DNA of 64,000 nucleotides. Source: Sphingobacterium corticibacter (GTDB lineage: Bacteria; Bacteroidota; Bacteroidia; Sphingobacteriales; Sphingobacteriaceae). The stretch lies in NCBI RefSeq assembly GCF_003076635.1, contig NZ_QDKG01000001.1:496001-560000 (forward strand). Reading direction: 5' to 3'. A program made the translations under genes and the position numbers. The notes beneath the pieces were generated by a model. That model was not told the origin of the DNA. It did not search any database and worked only from the letters and a program-made list of their open reading frames with translations. Below are positions 1 through 9,881 of the stretch, in pieces (the stretch's first letter is position 1; each line of letters opens with the position of its first letter).

Positions 1-2
1 CC

Positions 3-1313
<1,311 letters not shown>

Positions 1314-1337
1314 TACTGAATTTTAGTAGTATAAACA

Positions 1338-1369
1338 AAGAACGCGGTGATAATCACCGCGTTTTTTTA
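1338..1369 (+). terminator. intrinsic terminator of icd
   Basis: A 9-bp perfect stem (1342-1350 with 1354-1362) closes a three-base loop and is followed by a run of seven T. It separates icd from the next gene. Confidence 0.93.
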
Positions 1370-1434
1370 TTTACGGGATTTTTAAATTCATTAATCTGGT
1401 AAAATTTGTATATTCGAGCAAATTTTATCTAATT

Positions 1435-2073
1435 ATGAGAAAACTATTATTAACTATTTCTGCAATCGCGGGTTTCGCTGTGTTAGGTACAGCACAAGAA
1501 TTTGAATTCAAGAAGGGGGATGTAATTTTGGAAGGGAGTTTAGGTGCTTTTAGTGCAGATCACAAAAATGCCAATACTAAAACAACTGAATTCAGTTTCT
1601 ACCCCAAGGCAGGATTTTTTGTTACAAATAAATTTGCGGTTGGTATCGACCTCAATGTTGCATCTAGTACGCGGAAAGCTAATTTAGATTCACCTGTGGA
1701 AGAAACGAATAAGTCAAATACTTTTGGTGTCGGGGCCTTCGGTAGATATTACTTTTTAGAAGTAGGGTCTCGATTTAAAACCTACACAGAATTCGGAGCG
1801 AAGTATTTGACTAGCCGCAGTCGTATTGAGTCGCAAAGCTTTGAAAATGTAGATGCAAGATTTAATGGTTTTAATGTCAATGCAGGTATTGGTGCTAATT
1901 TTTTCCTAACGGAAAAAATTGCTATTAATTTTATGTTTGCTGATGTACTTCAATACCAAACACAGAAAGAGAAATCACCTGACTCAGAAAGAGATTCTTC
2001 TTTTTTAGCGAATATCAATAATTTTGGTAATTTCTTCTCGACAAGTAGATTCGGTTTGACATTCAAACTATAG
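1435..2073 (+). CDS. outer membrane beta-barrel protein (small OmpA/OmpW-like barrel)
   Basis: A 212-residue secreted protein with a signal peptide at residues 1-20 (MRKLLLTISAIAG..., cleavage near GTAQ) and then alternating hydrophobic/polar strands of the type seen in 8-stranded barrels (for example FSFYPKAGFFVTNKFAVGID and the end TSRFGLTFKL). It probably sits in the outer membrane; ligand and role are unknown. It is monocistronic, lying between the icd terminator and a bidirectional terminator. A TATATTCG at 1409-1416 differs by one base from the Bacteroidota -7 box, but I see no good -33 TTG. No conserved domain beyond the generic outer-membrane-barrel family is claimed. Confidence 0.85.
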   Translation: MRKLLLTISAIAGFAVLGTAQEFEFKKGDVILEGSLGAFSADHKNANTKTTEFSFYPKAGFFVTNKFAVGIDLNVASSTRKANLDSPVEETNKSNTFGVGAFGRYYFLEVGSRFKTYTEFGAKYLTSRSRIESQSFENVDARFNGFNVNAGIGANFFLTEKIAINFMFADVLQYQTQKEKSPDSERDSSFLANINNFGNFFSTSRFGLTFKL

Positions 2074-2118
2074 TATTTCTGATAGTATACAAAAGAAAAT
2101 ACAGGTTTAACAGCTTAT

Positions 2119-2156
2119 AAAACAACAAGCCCGGCCATTGGCCGGGCTTGTTTTAT
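2119..2156. terminator. bidirectional terminator between convergent genes
   Basis: An 11-bp GC-rich stem (2126-2136 with 2140-2150) with an ATT loop is flanked by A on the left and T on the right, so it works for the barrel gene on the plus strand and for the susD gene on the minus strand. Confidence 0.92.
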
Positions 2157-2177
2157 GTAATACTAGTAATCAGAATC

Positions 2178-3947
2178 CTAATATCCCGGATTTTGAGTTA
2201 AGGTTGGCGAACCATTAATGACGCTCAAATCAATTTGATTCTGCGGAATAGGGAAATAGTTCGTGCGCGATATCGCCGTAGCGCCGCGTACATCGGTGGT
2301 GATTCCTCCCTCGTAATTGTAGAAGGTATTCATCGATGTTTGCAACATTCCCCAACGGGATAAATCGAAGAATCGGTGACCTTCCATCGCTAACTCTAGC
2401 TTGCGTTCGAAATAAATCGCTTTAAGTGCAAGATCAGTTGATGTAAAATAGCCTGCTGGATATTCATTAATCAAATAGTTTGCCGCAGGAGTAGTATTAA
2501 ATCCGGCCATTGGCGCACTATTATTAATATAGCTATACAGCCAGCCAGACGGTGTAGCAGCGCGCGCTCTGACGCGATTCACGTACGTTTGTGCTATTGG
2601 CAGCGCGCCGTTTTGTGCCTGTGCTTCGGCAGCCATCAACAATACATCTGCAAAGCGAATAACCAACACATTGATCGCTGTGCCCGGAGCCCAAGAACTC
2701 TGATCGGAATACACATCCTGTGTAGCTTGCCAATAAATATTCTTTTTGTTGCTGTAGGGTCCGGCGCTCGATTGCTCGCGAATCCAACGACGACCTGGGT
2801 GCAATCCCCAATCGTGGAATGGAATTCCACGTCTTCCTACGGTCCAATCCAACCTTGGATCTACCGTAGTAGCATCAGGTGTAAAAGCGGCATCAGAAGC
2901 AATATTCATATCGCTGGCAATTGCGGTACTGTTATAATCATCCAGATAAGGCAATCCGGTGGTTGGCGAAGTACGGTACGAGTTTACCAGATCCTGCGTA
3001 GGCTGATAAAAACCACAACAGCGGAATGGACTTTCATACGGGAAGTTCAAACGACCGCCAGAGTTGGCAAACGTAATGGAGTTCGTTCCATCGTTGGCCA
3101 CCATTTGTATGGCAAATACCGATTCGGCATTGTTTTTAGTAGCGGCATCAAAGTTGTTTCTAAATGGTACAAGATCATACTTCAGTCCATTGCTGGTCAC
3201 ACCATTGTTTATCACATCTGTAAAAACGGTAGCAGCTTCTGGGAATTTCTTCTGATACAGCAAGGTTTTTCCCAAATACGCACCGGCAGCCCATTTGTTT
3301 ACACGACCCACTTCGCTTTGCGTCGCAGGAAGATTTTCAAACGCATATTCAAAATCGGCCTGAATTTGAGGCCAAATATCGGCTGTATTAGGCGCATACA
3401 AAGTTTCGCTCGTCTCATCGATCCAAGGCACTTGATTAAACATTTTTTTGAGGTCAGAGTAGAAGTGCGCGCGTAAAAAACGGGCTTGTGCAGCAATTTC
3501 TAAGCGTTCTTGATCGGTAAGATCTTGTGCTAAGCCTAAGAAGCGTAGCGTCTGATTTGCTCTGCTGATACCCTCAAAAGATGATTTCCATTTGTTGTTG
3601 AAAAAACCATTACTCGCATCGAATGATAGGCGCGCAATCTGATTGATAGCAGGCTGATCACCACCATCACTACCTTTGTGTGCTTCGCCACTGGCTACAC
3701 TGCCATAAATCCAATTGTCTGGCGATGATTCCCAAGGGCCACCACCACCTAAGCCATCGTCATCTCGCGATGCGGCTAGGGCAGAGTAGGTACCAGTAAG
3801 TAAAGACATCACACCGACTTTGTTGCTCAGTTGGTCTTCGGTAAGCTCCCCAAGAGGAGGTTGTTCTAGGAATGATTTGCTACAGCCTGAAATAAGTAGG
3901 CTACCACATAATCCCCATTGTATAATCGTTAGCAGTTTCGTTTTCAT
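2178..3947 (-). CDS. SusD/RagB family nutrient-binding lipoprotein
   Basis: Surface lipoprotein that caps its partner SusC porin and captures the substrate outside the outer membrane. 589 residues, normal for the family. A lipoprotein signal ends in LLISGC with Cys22 as the lipidated residue. The N-terminal SusD region (FLEQPPLGELTE) and the C-terminal RagB/SusD signatures ERKLELAMEGHRFFDLSRW and the final QNPGY are visible. It starts 12 bases after the susC stop, so the pair is one operon, driven by the sigma/FecR genes farther upstream. The sequence does not tell the substrate: no glycoside hydrolase, sulfatase or peptidase gene lies in this operon. Confidence 0.95.
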   Translation of the reverse strand: MKTKLLTIIQWGLCGSLLISGCSKSFLEQPPLGELTEDQLSNKVGVMSLLTGTYSALAASRDDDGLGGGGPWESSPDNWIYGSVASGEAHKGSDGGDQPAINQIARLSFDASNGFFNNKWKSSFEGISRANQTLRFLGLAQDLTDQERLEIAAQARFLRAHFYSDLKKMFNQVPWIDETSETLYAPNTADIWPQIQADFEYAFENLPATQSEVGRVNKWAAGAYLGKTLLYQKKFPEAATVFTDVINNGVTSNGLKYDLVPFRNNFDAATKNNAESVFAIQMVANDGTNSITFANSGGRLNFPYESPFRCCGFYQPTQDLVNSYRTSPTTGLPYLDDYNSTAIASDMNIASDAAFTPDATTVDPRLDWTVGRRGIPFHDWGLHPGRRWIREQSSAGPYSNKKNIYWQATQDVYSDQSSWAPGTAINVLVIRFADVLLMAAEAQAQNGALPIAQTYVNRVRARAATPSGWLYSYINNSAPMAGFNTTPAANYLINEYPAGYFTSTDLALKAIYFERKLELAMEGHRFFDLSRWGMLQTSMNTFYNYEGGITTDVRGATAISRTNYFPIPQNQIDLSVINGSPTLTQNPGY

Positions 3948-3959
3948 AATGCCTAGTTT

Positions 3960-6900
3960 TTAAAATCCAACATTCAAACCAAATAAAATCTGACGTGGTG
4001 TGATGTACGTACCTTGGTCAATTCCAAATGCGGTAGTAGAGCCAGAGATTTCTGGATCTGGACCGGTGTATTTGGTAATCGTAAATAGATTGGCGGCCTG
4101 TACATACACTCGTACGCGTTTGAGGCGTGCTCTAGTCAACCATTCCTCTGGTAAGGTATAACCAATAGCCGCATTACGTAAGCGTAAGTAACCGCCTGGC
4201 TCTACAAAGTACGAGTTAGGAACATTCTTGGTACTGGTATATCCATCCAATTCCTGAATTGGTGCTTTCGCATTCATGTTTTCAGGTGTCCAGGAATTGT
4301 ATACTGCGGTATTACTATTTGCACTACCGTTGAATGAAGAATAGAAATCGGTGTACCAACGTACATTGTTCCAAATATCATTGCCGGCTACCCCGTAGAA
4401 GAACGCCGTGAAATCCCAGTTTTTATAAGTCAACCCAAGGTTCAATCCATAACTCATGGTTGGATTGGGGTTGCCTAACACAGTACGGTCACTCGCATCG
4501 ATAATGCCATCGCCATTAGTGTCCGCATAACGGAATCGACCTACGCCAATATCTGTTTGGTAAACGGCTTCTGGATTTCCTGAAACTTGTCTAGCACCAG
4601 CATTGGCCGCGTTCACTTCCTCTTGTGAGTTCCAGAATCCATCAACTTGGTATCCGAAGAAAGATCCCATCGGATTGCCCACCGAGTTGCGTACCACATA
4701 GTTACCATTGTAGCGGTATTGCGTACCAATTACGTCGAAGTAATTGCTGTTTTGCGAAATACTCTCAATATTGTTTTTATAGGTTGTCAATGTTCCAGTT
4801 GTAGTTAACTTCAAGTCCGGGCCGAGATCAAAGTTTCCGGTGATTGCAAGATCCAAGCCCGAGTTTTTCATGCGCGCTACGTTAGTAAATGGTTGCAATG
4901 CACGACCTGCTGTTCCAGGCAATTCTGGATTGTACAAAAGGTCGTCTACCACCTTACTATAGTAATCAACATTCAACTCCAAGCGAGAAAATAATGTGGC
5001 ATCGAAACCAATATTGGTGTTGATGTTTTTCTCCCAACGGGCATCTGGATTACCGATACGGAATGGTTGAATACCTAAAGCGGTACTGTTACCCGATCCG
5101 GTGATATCATAATATGAACCACGGCGCACGCCCACGAAAGTGTTGTACGCGTTACGAGAATTCACGTTAAGTTGATTACCCATGACACCGTATCCACCTC
5201 GAATTTTGAAATCGTTCAACCAGTCTTTTGCTCCGGCCATAAATTCCTCGTCAGATACGCGCCAGCCCGCACTTACTGCCGGGAACCACCCCGACTGATT
5301 GTTTAAGAATTTTGAGGAAGCATCGCGACGTAAGGTTAATCCCAATAAGTATTTCTGCTTAAAGTTGTAATCTACTCGACCGATATAAGAGAAAAGGGTA
5401 GAAGCATCCCTTGCCGATCGTGCAGTTTGTGCACCAAAACCAGTACTTAAATCTACGAAGTCACGATCAAAAGATACATATCCTTGTGTAGTGGCTTCCA
5501 TAAATCGGAAGTTTTCTTGGAATGATTCTGTTCCTAATACGACTGAAATGTCATGAATATTGTTGAAGTTTTGCTTGTAGTTAATCGTGTTTGTCCAAGT
5601 CCAGTTCCACGCATTGATCGCATTTTCAGTATACGCATTGGCCACCTCATTCTCTAAGTTTTCATACTGCGGGAATACGAAGCGTTGTGTGTTTCCTGAA
5701 ACGATTTCACCTCCAAAAACGGTTCTTGCTGTGAAGTTTTTCCAAAGATCTACTTCTGCAAATACATTACCGATTACGCGGTTGTTTTGGCTGCGGTTAT
5801 TGCGCATACGATCTTGCATCGCTACAGGGTTACGTGCATTACCGAGTGCACCACCGGCAGTTCCAGCATAGTTACCCATAATATCGTATACTGGAATAAT
5901 CGGTGCTTGTCTGAAACTCATACCAATGGCATTTCCTTCATCCAACTCTCCAATACCATCATTTCCAATTCCACCAGATAATGATCCTTCACCACTTTGA
6001 GGCGAGCGACGCAAGGAATACGTGATGTTTTCCCCTACGCGGATGCGGTTTCCAATTTTGTAATTGGAGTTGGCACGTACCGTGTAGCGATTCATAAACG
6101 TGTTTTTCAAAACACCTTGCTGATCGAAATAATTCGCGGAGAATAAGAATGCTCCCTTTTCGTTACCGTGGCTTACCGCAATATTGTGGCTCATAATGGG
6201 CGCATTGCTAAAAATCTCATCAGCCCAATCTGTACCAGCGTGATTAGCCTTATTGATCCGATAAAAATCGCCCGCATTTCTATCGAAAAAGTTTGGATTT
6301 ACATTATACAGAGCTGGGTTCACACGCGGATCACCTTCCATCGCACCTTGTGGGGCAATATAATCAGGTAAGCGTGGATCTGCGCCAGTGCCATACAAAT
6401 CATTTCCGACAGGTACACCACTGTTACGCTGTGCTTGGAAAGTCAAGCGCGCGTTGTCTAATGGTGTGGCGATATCCCAGATATTTCCCGAAATGGGGCG
6501 TTGACTGCCGTAAAACATATCGTAATTCACACGAACTTCACCATCTTGTTTCCCTTTTTTTGTGGTGATGATAATTACCCCATTGGCGGCACGTGCTCCG
6601 TAGATAGAAGCAGAACCGGCATCTTTCAACACCTGCATCTGCTCGATATCATTCGGGTTCAAATCCACAATATTCTGAATCGGGATTCCATCTACCACGT
6701 ATAGCGGTGAGTTGTTGCCAAATGTATTAATACCACGAATTCGCACTTGTGGCTCACGACCGGGTTGCCCAGAACCGATTACCGTAACACCAGATGCCTG
6801 TCCTTGCAATTGGTTGTTGATCTGACCCGATGGTTGACGGTTCATTTCCGAAACGTTCACCACAGAAACTGCACTGGTCAGGTCTTTACGTCGTTGTAAG

Positions 6901-7532
6901 GCATATCCCGTTACGACGACTTCGTCCAGGTTACTGGTAGATTCGCTCAATTGCACGTTATAATTATCCGTTGCGGATGTTACGGGTATATCTTTTTGTG
7001 TGTATCCGATGTATTCGAAGGTAAGCACATCACCACTTTTGGCGGTGATCTCAAAGCTGCCATCTTCTTCTGTGCGCGTACTTACATTCGTGCCTTTCAC
7101 GGTGATGCCTACGCCTTGGATGCCTTGCTTACTGGTCGCATCTACTACTTTACCGCGGATGGTACTTTGTGCTGAAGTGCGGAGAAGTAGAATTTTCTCG
7201 TTTTCTAATTTGTATTGCACCTGGAGGTCTGCTTGTATTTGATTCAATAGCTGACCAAGTACCCAGTCGGTTGTTTTCAGGTCGAGCATGCGCGTCGTTT
7301 GCAAGACTGATGGACTGTAAACAAATTTGATTTCTGTCTGCTTTTCGATCTCATTAATTGTGCGTTGCAAACTGATTTTTTTCTCTGTCAAGGTCACTTT
7401 TTGATGCGTTGGGTTTTCGCTCTCCGCAGCCTGTGATTTTGCCCCGACCACCAGCGCTAAGAATAGCAAGCCGCAGCGGAGGGCTTTTCTATTCATGGCG
7501 TTCACTTTGGAACTGTATTTTGTGAGGTTCAT
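3960..7532 (-). CDS. SusC/RagA family TonB-dependent outer membrane receptor with STN domain
   Basis: Energised outer-membrane importer that works with the SusD encoded just downstream. 1190 residues. Order: signal peptide (a start at Met13, 7496, is also possible and gives a tidier signal sequence), STN secretin/TonB N-terminal domain at about residues 45-115, a carboxypeptidase-regulatory-like Ig domain at about 122-195, a TonB-box region ending in EVVVTGYALQRR, plug domain (YVVDGIPI, VLKDAGSASIYGARAANGVI), then the 22-strand barrel. The STN domain is the element that talks to FecR across the periplasm, and the sigma and FecR genes lie directly upstream on the same strand. The substrate is not predictable from what is here. 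Confidence 0.96.
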   Translation of the reverse strand: MNLTKYSSKVNAMNRKALRCGLLFLALVVGAKSQAAESENPTHQKVTLTEKKISLQRTINEIEKQTEIKFVYSPSVLQTTRMLDLKTTDWVLGQLLNQIQADLQVQYKLENEKILLLRTSAQSTIRGKVVDATSKQGIQGVGITVKGTNVSTRTEEDGSFEITAKSGDVLTFEYIGYTQKDIPVTSATDNYNVQLSESTSNLDEVVVTGYALQRRKDLTSAVSVVNVSEMNRQPSGQINNQLQGQASGVTVIGSGQPGREPQVRIRGINTFGNNSPLYVVDGIPIQNIVDLNPNDIEQMQVLKDAGSASIYGARAANGVIIITTKKGKQDGEVRVNYDMFYGSQRPISGNIWDIATPLDNARLTFQAQRNSGVPVGNDLYGTGADPRLPDYIAPQGAMEGDPRVNPALYNVNPNFFDRNAGDFYRINKANHAGTDWADEIFSNAPIMSHNIAVSHGNEKGAFLFSANYFDQQGVLKNTFMNRYTVRANSNYKIGNRIRVGENITYSLRRSPQSGEGSLSGGIGNDGIGELDEGNAIGMSFRQAPIIPVYDIMGNYAGTAGGALGNARNPVAMQDRMRNNRSQNNRVIGNVFAEVDLWKNFTARTVFGGEIVSGNTQRFVFPQYENLENEVANAYTENAINAWNWTWTNTINYKQNFNNIHDISVVLGTESFQENFRFMEATTQGYVSFDRDFVDLSTGFGAQTARSARDASTLFSYIGRVDYNFKQKYLLGLTLRRDASSKFLNNQSGWFPAVSAGWRVSDEEFMAGAKDWLNDFKIRGGYGVMGNQLNVNSRNAYNTFVGVRRGSYYDITGSGNSTALGIQPFRIGNPDARWEKNINTNIGFDATLFSRLELNVDYYSKVVDDLLYNPELPGTAGRALQPFTNVARMKNSGLDLAITGNFDLGPDLKLTTTGTLTTYKNNIESISQNSNYFDVIGTQYRYNGNYVVRNSVGNPMGSFFGYQVDGFWNSQEEVNAANAGARQVSGNPEAVYQTDIGVGRFRYADTNGDGIIDASDRTVLGNPNPTMSYGLNLGLTYKNWDFTAFFYGVAGNDIWNNVRWYTDFYSSFNGSANSNTAVYNSWTPENMNAKAPIQELDGYTSTKNVPNSYFVEPGGYLRLRNAAIGYTLPEEWLTRARLKRVRVYVQAANLFTITKYTGPDPEISGSTTAFGIDQGTYITPRQILFGLNVGF

Positions 7533-7676
7533 AATTCTGGGTTTTAGTGTTTACCAATTGGTTTTTTCGAGCAGATGTGCATCTGTTCGTTCAGGTTGTT
7601 GTCGGCAGATCAGAAGGTTGCCAGCTAAGAATCGAGTTTTTGTTTTTATCATAAATGCATGTTTAAATGTTAGTGG

Positions 7677-8645
7677 TTACAAGATTGAAATTTGACGATC
7701 TTGGATCACGTACCGTGTGGCTGTTACAGCACAGATCAGATCGAGTTGCTCGAAGAGTGTTAGGTTATCCAAGTCGCCCGTAAATGTAGTACTATGGTGA
7801 GTCGGGGTTACCCGAATATCAAGCTCATATATTCTGCTAAGCTTGTTGGCCAATTTTGGTAGATCAATGGCCTGAAAGCGTACTTGGGCAAGAAGTGCTG
7901 TGTCTAGCAGGAGAGGTTTTGGTTTTTCGACGATGGTAGCTTGTAGTGTTTCTCGTCTTTTATTGAATACCGCGCGATGATTGCTGGTAAGTGTGAGCTC
8001 GTTGACCCGCGATTTGGCGAATAGACGTTGTGCCAAAGAGAAGTCTTGGCAGGTCTGTGTCACATGAACTTTGCCAGAGTATACAATTACTTCGCTTTGC
8101 TCGTTATTGGTATCCTGTATTAAAAATTGTGTGCCGAGTACTTGTGTGGTCATTTTACCATGCAGTACGCGAAAAGGCCGTAGTGGATCACTAGTAATGT
8201 CAAAAATAGCGCTTCCTTCCAGCGAGACTTTCCGCTGCGAAAAATCGGCTGCATAACTCAAGCTGCCGCCTTGTAGTAGTTGGATGATTGATCCATCAGG
8301 TAAATCAATACGTACGGTATCGTGGCCATCATTGCGTACAATTTCTAGCGCCGTTGCCGGTTGCCAAAACGTAAATACTAAAATGGGTAATAGTAGAGCG
8401 GCAGCAAGCGCTATCCAAGCATACGGTGTTTGGGATAGTTTGAGTGTAGGTTTGGAAGTTGAGTTGGCTTGCGAAATCTTGTGCCACAAACGCTCTTCCA
8501 TGACTTGATAATCTTCCTCGCACAAAGATAATTTTTCCTTTTCAGGAAGACCGTCGTACCATTGCTCGATCATGCGCGCTTCTTCGGGCGTGCAGGTTCT
8601 TTGCAGGTATCGCTGCAGGATTGCTTGAAATTGTTTACGACTCAT
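7677..8645 (-). CDS. FecR family anti-sigma factor
   Basis: Inner-membrane regulator that holds the ECF sigma factor in the cytoplasm and receives the signal from the STN domain of the SusC receptor in the periplasm. 322 residues: cytoplasmic anti-sigma part at 1-72, one membrane helix at about 75-94 (YAWIALAAALLLPILVFTFW), FecR domain at about 110-205, and a C-terminal DUF4974 (STN-like) domain from about 245 to the end. The gap to susC is 144 bases and holds no obvious terminator; a perfect 10-bp palindrome ACCAATTGGT lies in it at 7553-7562. Gene order sigma-FecR-SusC-SusD is the classic cell-surface-signalling arrangement of Bacteroidota. Confidence 0.94.
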   Translation of the reverse strand: MSRKQFQAILQRYLQRTCTPEEARMIEQWYDGLPEKEKLSLCEEDYQVMEERLWHKISQANSTSKPTLKLSQTPYAWIALAAALLLPILVFTFWQPATALEIVRNDGHDTVRIDLPDGSIIQLLQGGSLSYAADFSQRKVSLEGSAIFDITSDPLRPFRVLHGKMTTQVLGTQFLIQDTNNEQSEVIVYSGKVHVTQTCQDFSLAQRLFAKSRVNELTLTSNHRAVFNKRRETLQATIVEKPKPLLLDTALLAQVRFQAIDLPKLANKLSRIYELDIRVTPTHHSTTFTGDLDNLTLFEQLDLICAVTATRYVIQDRQISIL

Positions 8646-8772
8646 CAGAAAAGTCAGTTTATAATGTGTATAGGTTAGCGAAAGCAGATTTCAATCTCGC
8701 GATCTACCCTATAAGTAGCACATGTAAGACGTATCCCTAAAAGAAATTGAAATTATTTTTTATTTCCTTTGT

Positions 8773-9372
8773 TTAAGAAAAAACAAGTGTTAAGCTAACA
8801 CTTATAGCAAGAATTGCCACAGCAAGGTAGTCGCGCAGAATGATGCGCAGCGACTTTAACGATTTAGTAATGTGATATTCTACTGCTTTTTCAGAGAGAT
8901 GCAGTGCTAGCGCAATTTTTTTGATCGGCTGGTATTCTAGACGACTCATGACAAATATTTGCCTTGTTTTTGGTGATAATTTTTCCAAGCCATCATAGAG
9001 TTGTGCCATCAGCTCTTTAGCGGCCAGTGCATCGAGGCTGCTTTGCTGCTGTTTTGATTCTTCTTCTGATTTGGCTACGTTGGCAAAGCGTTCTGCTTTG
9101 ATGACAGATTTGAGATGGTTGATAAAACTAAAACGGGCTGCCGCATCGAGGTAGGAGGGCAGGAACTGAATTTGTAAATCGGCACGACGTTCCCACAGAG
9201 AAACGAAGATTTTCTGCGTTAACTCTTCGGCTAATTCCATATCACCGGATTTAGCATAAAGCTGTCTGAATAGTGATCGCCAGAAACGCCGATAAATCTC
9301 TTCGAAGGCACGGTGGTCACTCTCTTTTAACATGGACAGCAGCATCTCGTTGGTTAGTTCGGAGCTCTGCAT
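8773..9372 (-). CDS. ECF sigma-70 family factor with hydrophobic C-terminal tail
   Basis: Directs RNA polymerase to the downstream uptake genes once freed from FecR. 199 residues: sigma region 2 at about 25-90 (with AEELTQKIFVSLWERR), region 4 at about 130-180 (MSRLEYQPIKKIALALHLSEKAVEYHI, quoted in part, a helix-turn-helix). The protein does not stop after region 4 but runs on into a hydrophobic tail of about 18 residues (YLAVAILAISVSLTLVFS), long enough to touch or span the membrane. The gene lies 122 bases after rpsJ and behind its terminator, so it has its own promoter. The gap to FecR is 127 bases. Confidence 0.92.
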   Translation of the reverse strand: MQSSELTNEMLLSMLKESDHRAFEEIYRRFWRSLFRQLYAKSGDMELAEELTQKIFVSLWERRADLQIQFLPSYLDAAARFSFINHLKSVIKAERFANVAKSEEESKQQQSSLDALAAKELMAQLYDGLEKLSPKTRQIFVMSRLEYQPIKKIALALHLSEKAVEYHITKSLKSLRIILRDYLAVAILAISVSLTLVFS

Positions 9373-9437
9373 AGGTAGTTTATAATAAGTAGTGATAAAT
9401 ATATATAATTTTTGTTACAAACCGCAAAATCCTATAT

Positions 9438-9472
9438 ACGAAAAAAGCTCCCAGTTGGACTGGGAGCTTTTA
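9438..9472 (-). terminator. intrinsic terminator ending the str operon after rpsJ
   Basis: On the minus strand a 10-bp stem (9469-9460 with 9454-9445, loop of five) is followed by a run of U encoded by the A run at 9441-9446. It closes the ribosomal operon immediately behind rpsJ. Confidence 0.92.
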
Positions 9473-9494
9473 GATTTTTCAGATTGAAAATCGA

Positions 9495-9800
9495 TCACAC
9501 TTTGATTTCTACTTCAACGCCTGAAGGCAATTCAAGTTTCATCAACGCGTCAACTGTTTTCGAGTTAGAAGAGTAGATATCCAATAGTCTTTTGTAAGCA
9601 CTTAGTTGGAACTGCTCACGCGCTTTTTTGTTAACGTGTGGTGAACGCAAAACCGTATAGATTTTTTTCTCTGTAGGCAATGGAATAGGTCCGCTAACTA
9701 CTGCACCTGTAGGTTTTACCGTTTTTACGATTTTCTCAGCTGATTTGTCAACCAAGTTGTAATCGTAAGATTTCAATTTGATTCTGATTCTTTGGCTCAT
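9495..9800 (-). CDS. rpsJ: 30S ribosomal protein S10
   Basis: Small-subunit protein uS10, also known as the NusE partner in antitermination. 101 residues, full length; typical stretches [20 protein letters not shown] and [20 protein letters not shown] are intact. It is the last gene of the rpsL-rpsG-fusA-rpsJ group and is followed by a terminator rather than by rplC, so the S10 gene is separated from the rest of the usual S10-spc cluster. A hairpin with five U stands between fusA and this gene and may modulate its expression. No Shine-Dalgarno is visible before the ATG, which is normal for this phylum. Confidence 0.98.
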   Translation of the reverse strand: MSQRIRIKLKSYDYNLVDKSAEKIVKTVKPTGAVVSGPIPLPTEKKIYTVLRSPHVNKKAREQFQLSAYKRLLDIYSSNSKTVDALMKLELPSGVEVEIKV

Positions 9801-9821
9801 TGTTTATTGTTTAATTGTTTT

Positions 9822-9860
9822 AAAAAGATCGCCAATTAGAGCTATTAACAACTGGCGATC
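9822..9860 (-). promoter_or_regulatory. hairpin plus U-run between fusA and rpsJ (possible attenuator)
   Basis: Minus-strand RNA can form an 8-bp stem GATCGCCA/TGGCGATC (9860-9853 with 9834-9827), extended past one mismatch, followed by five U (9826-9822). It lies after the fusA stop and 22 bases before the rpsJ ATG. The form is that of a weak intrinsic terminator or a processing site inside an operon. Function is inferred. Confidence 0.6.
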
Positions 9861-9881
9861 GGTTTATTTTTGAGGACTGAA

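Noticed and set aside
2589..3476. 295-codon plus-strand frame inside the first susD gene
   Set aside because: It lies fully antisense to a clear SusD coding region, has no recognisable domain and no start context.
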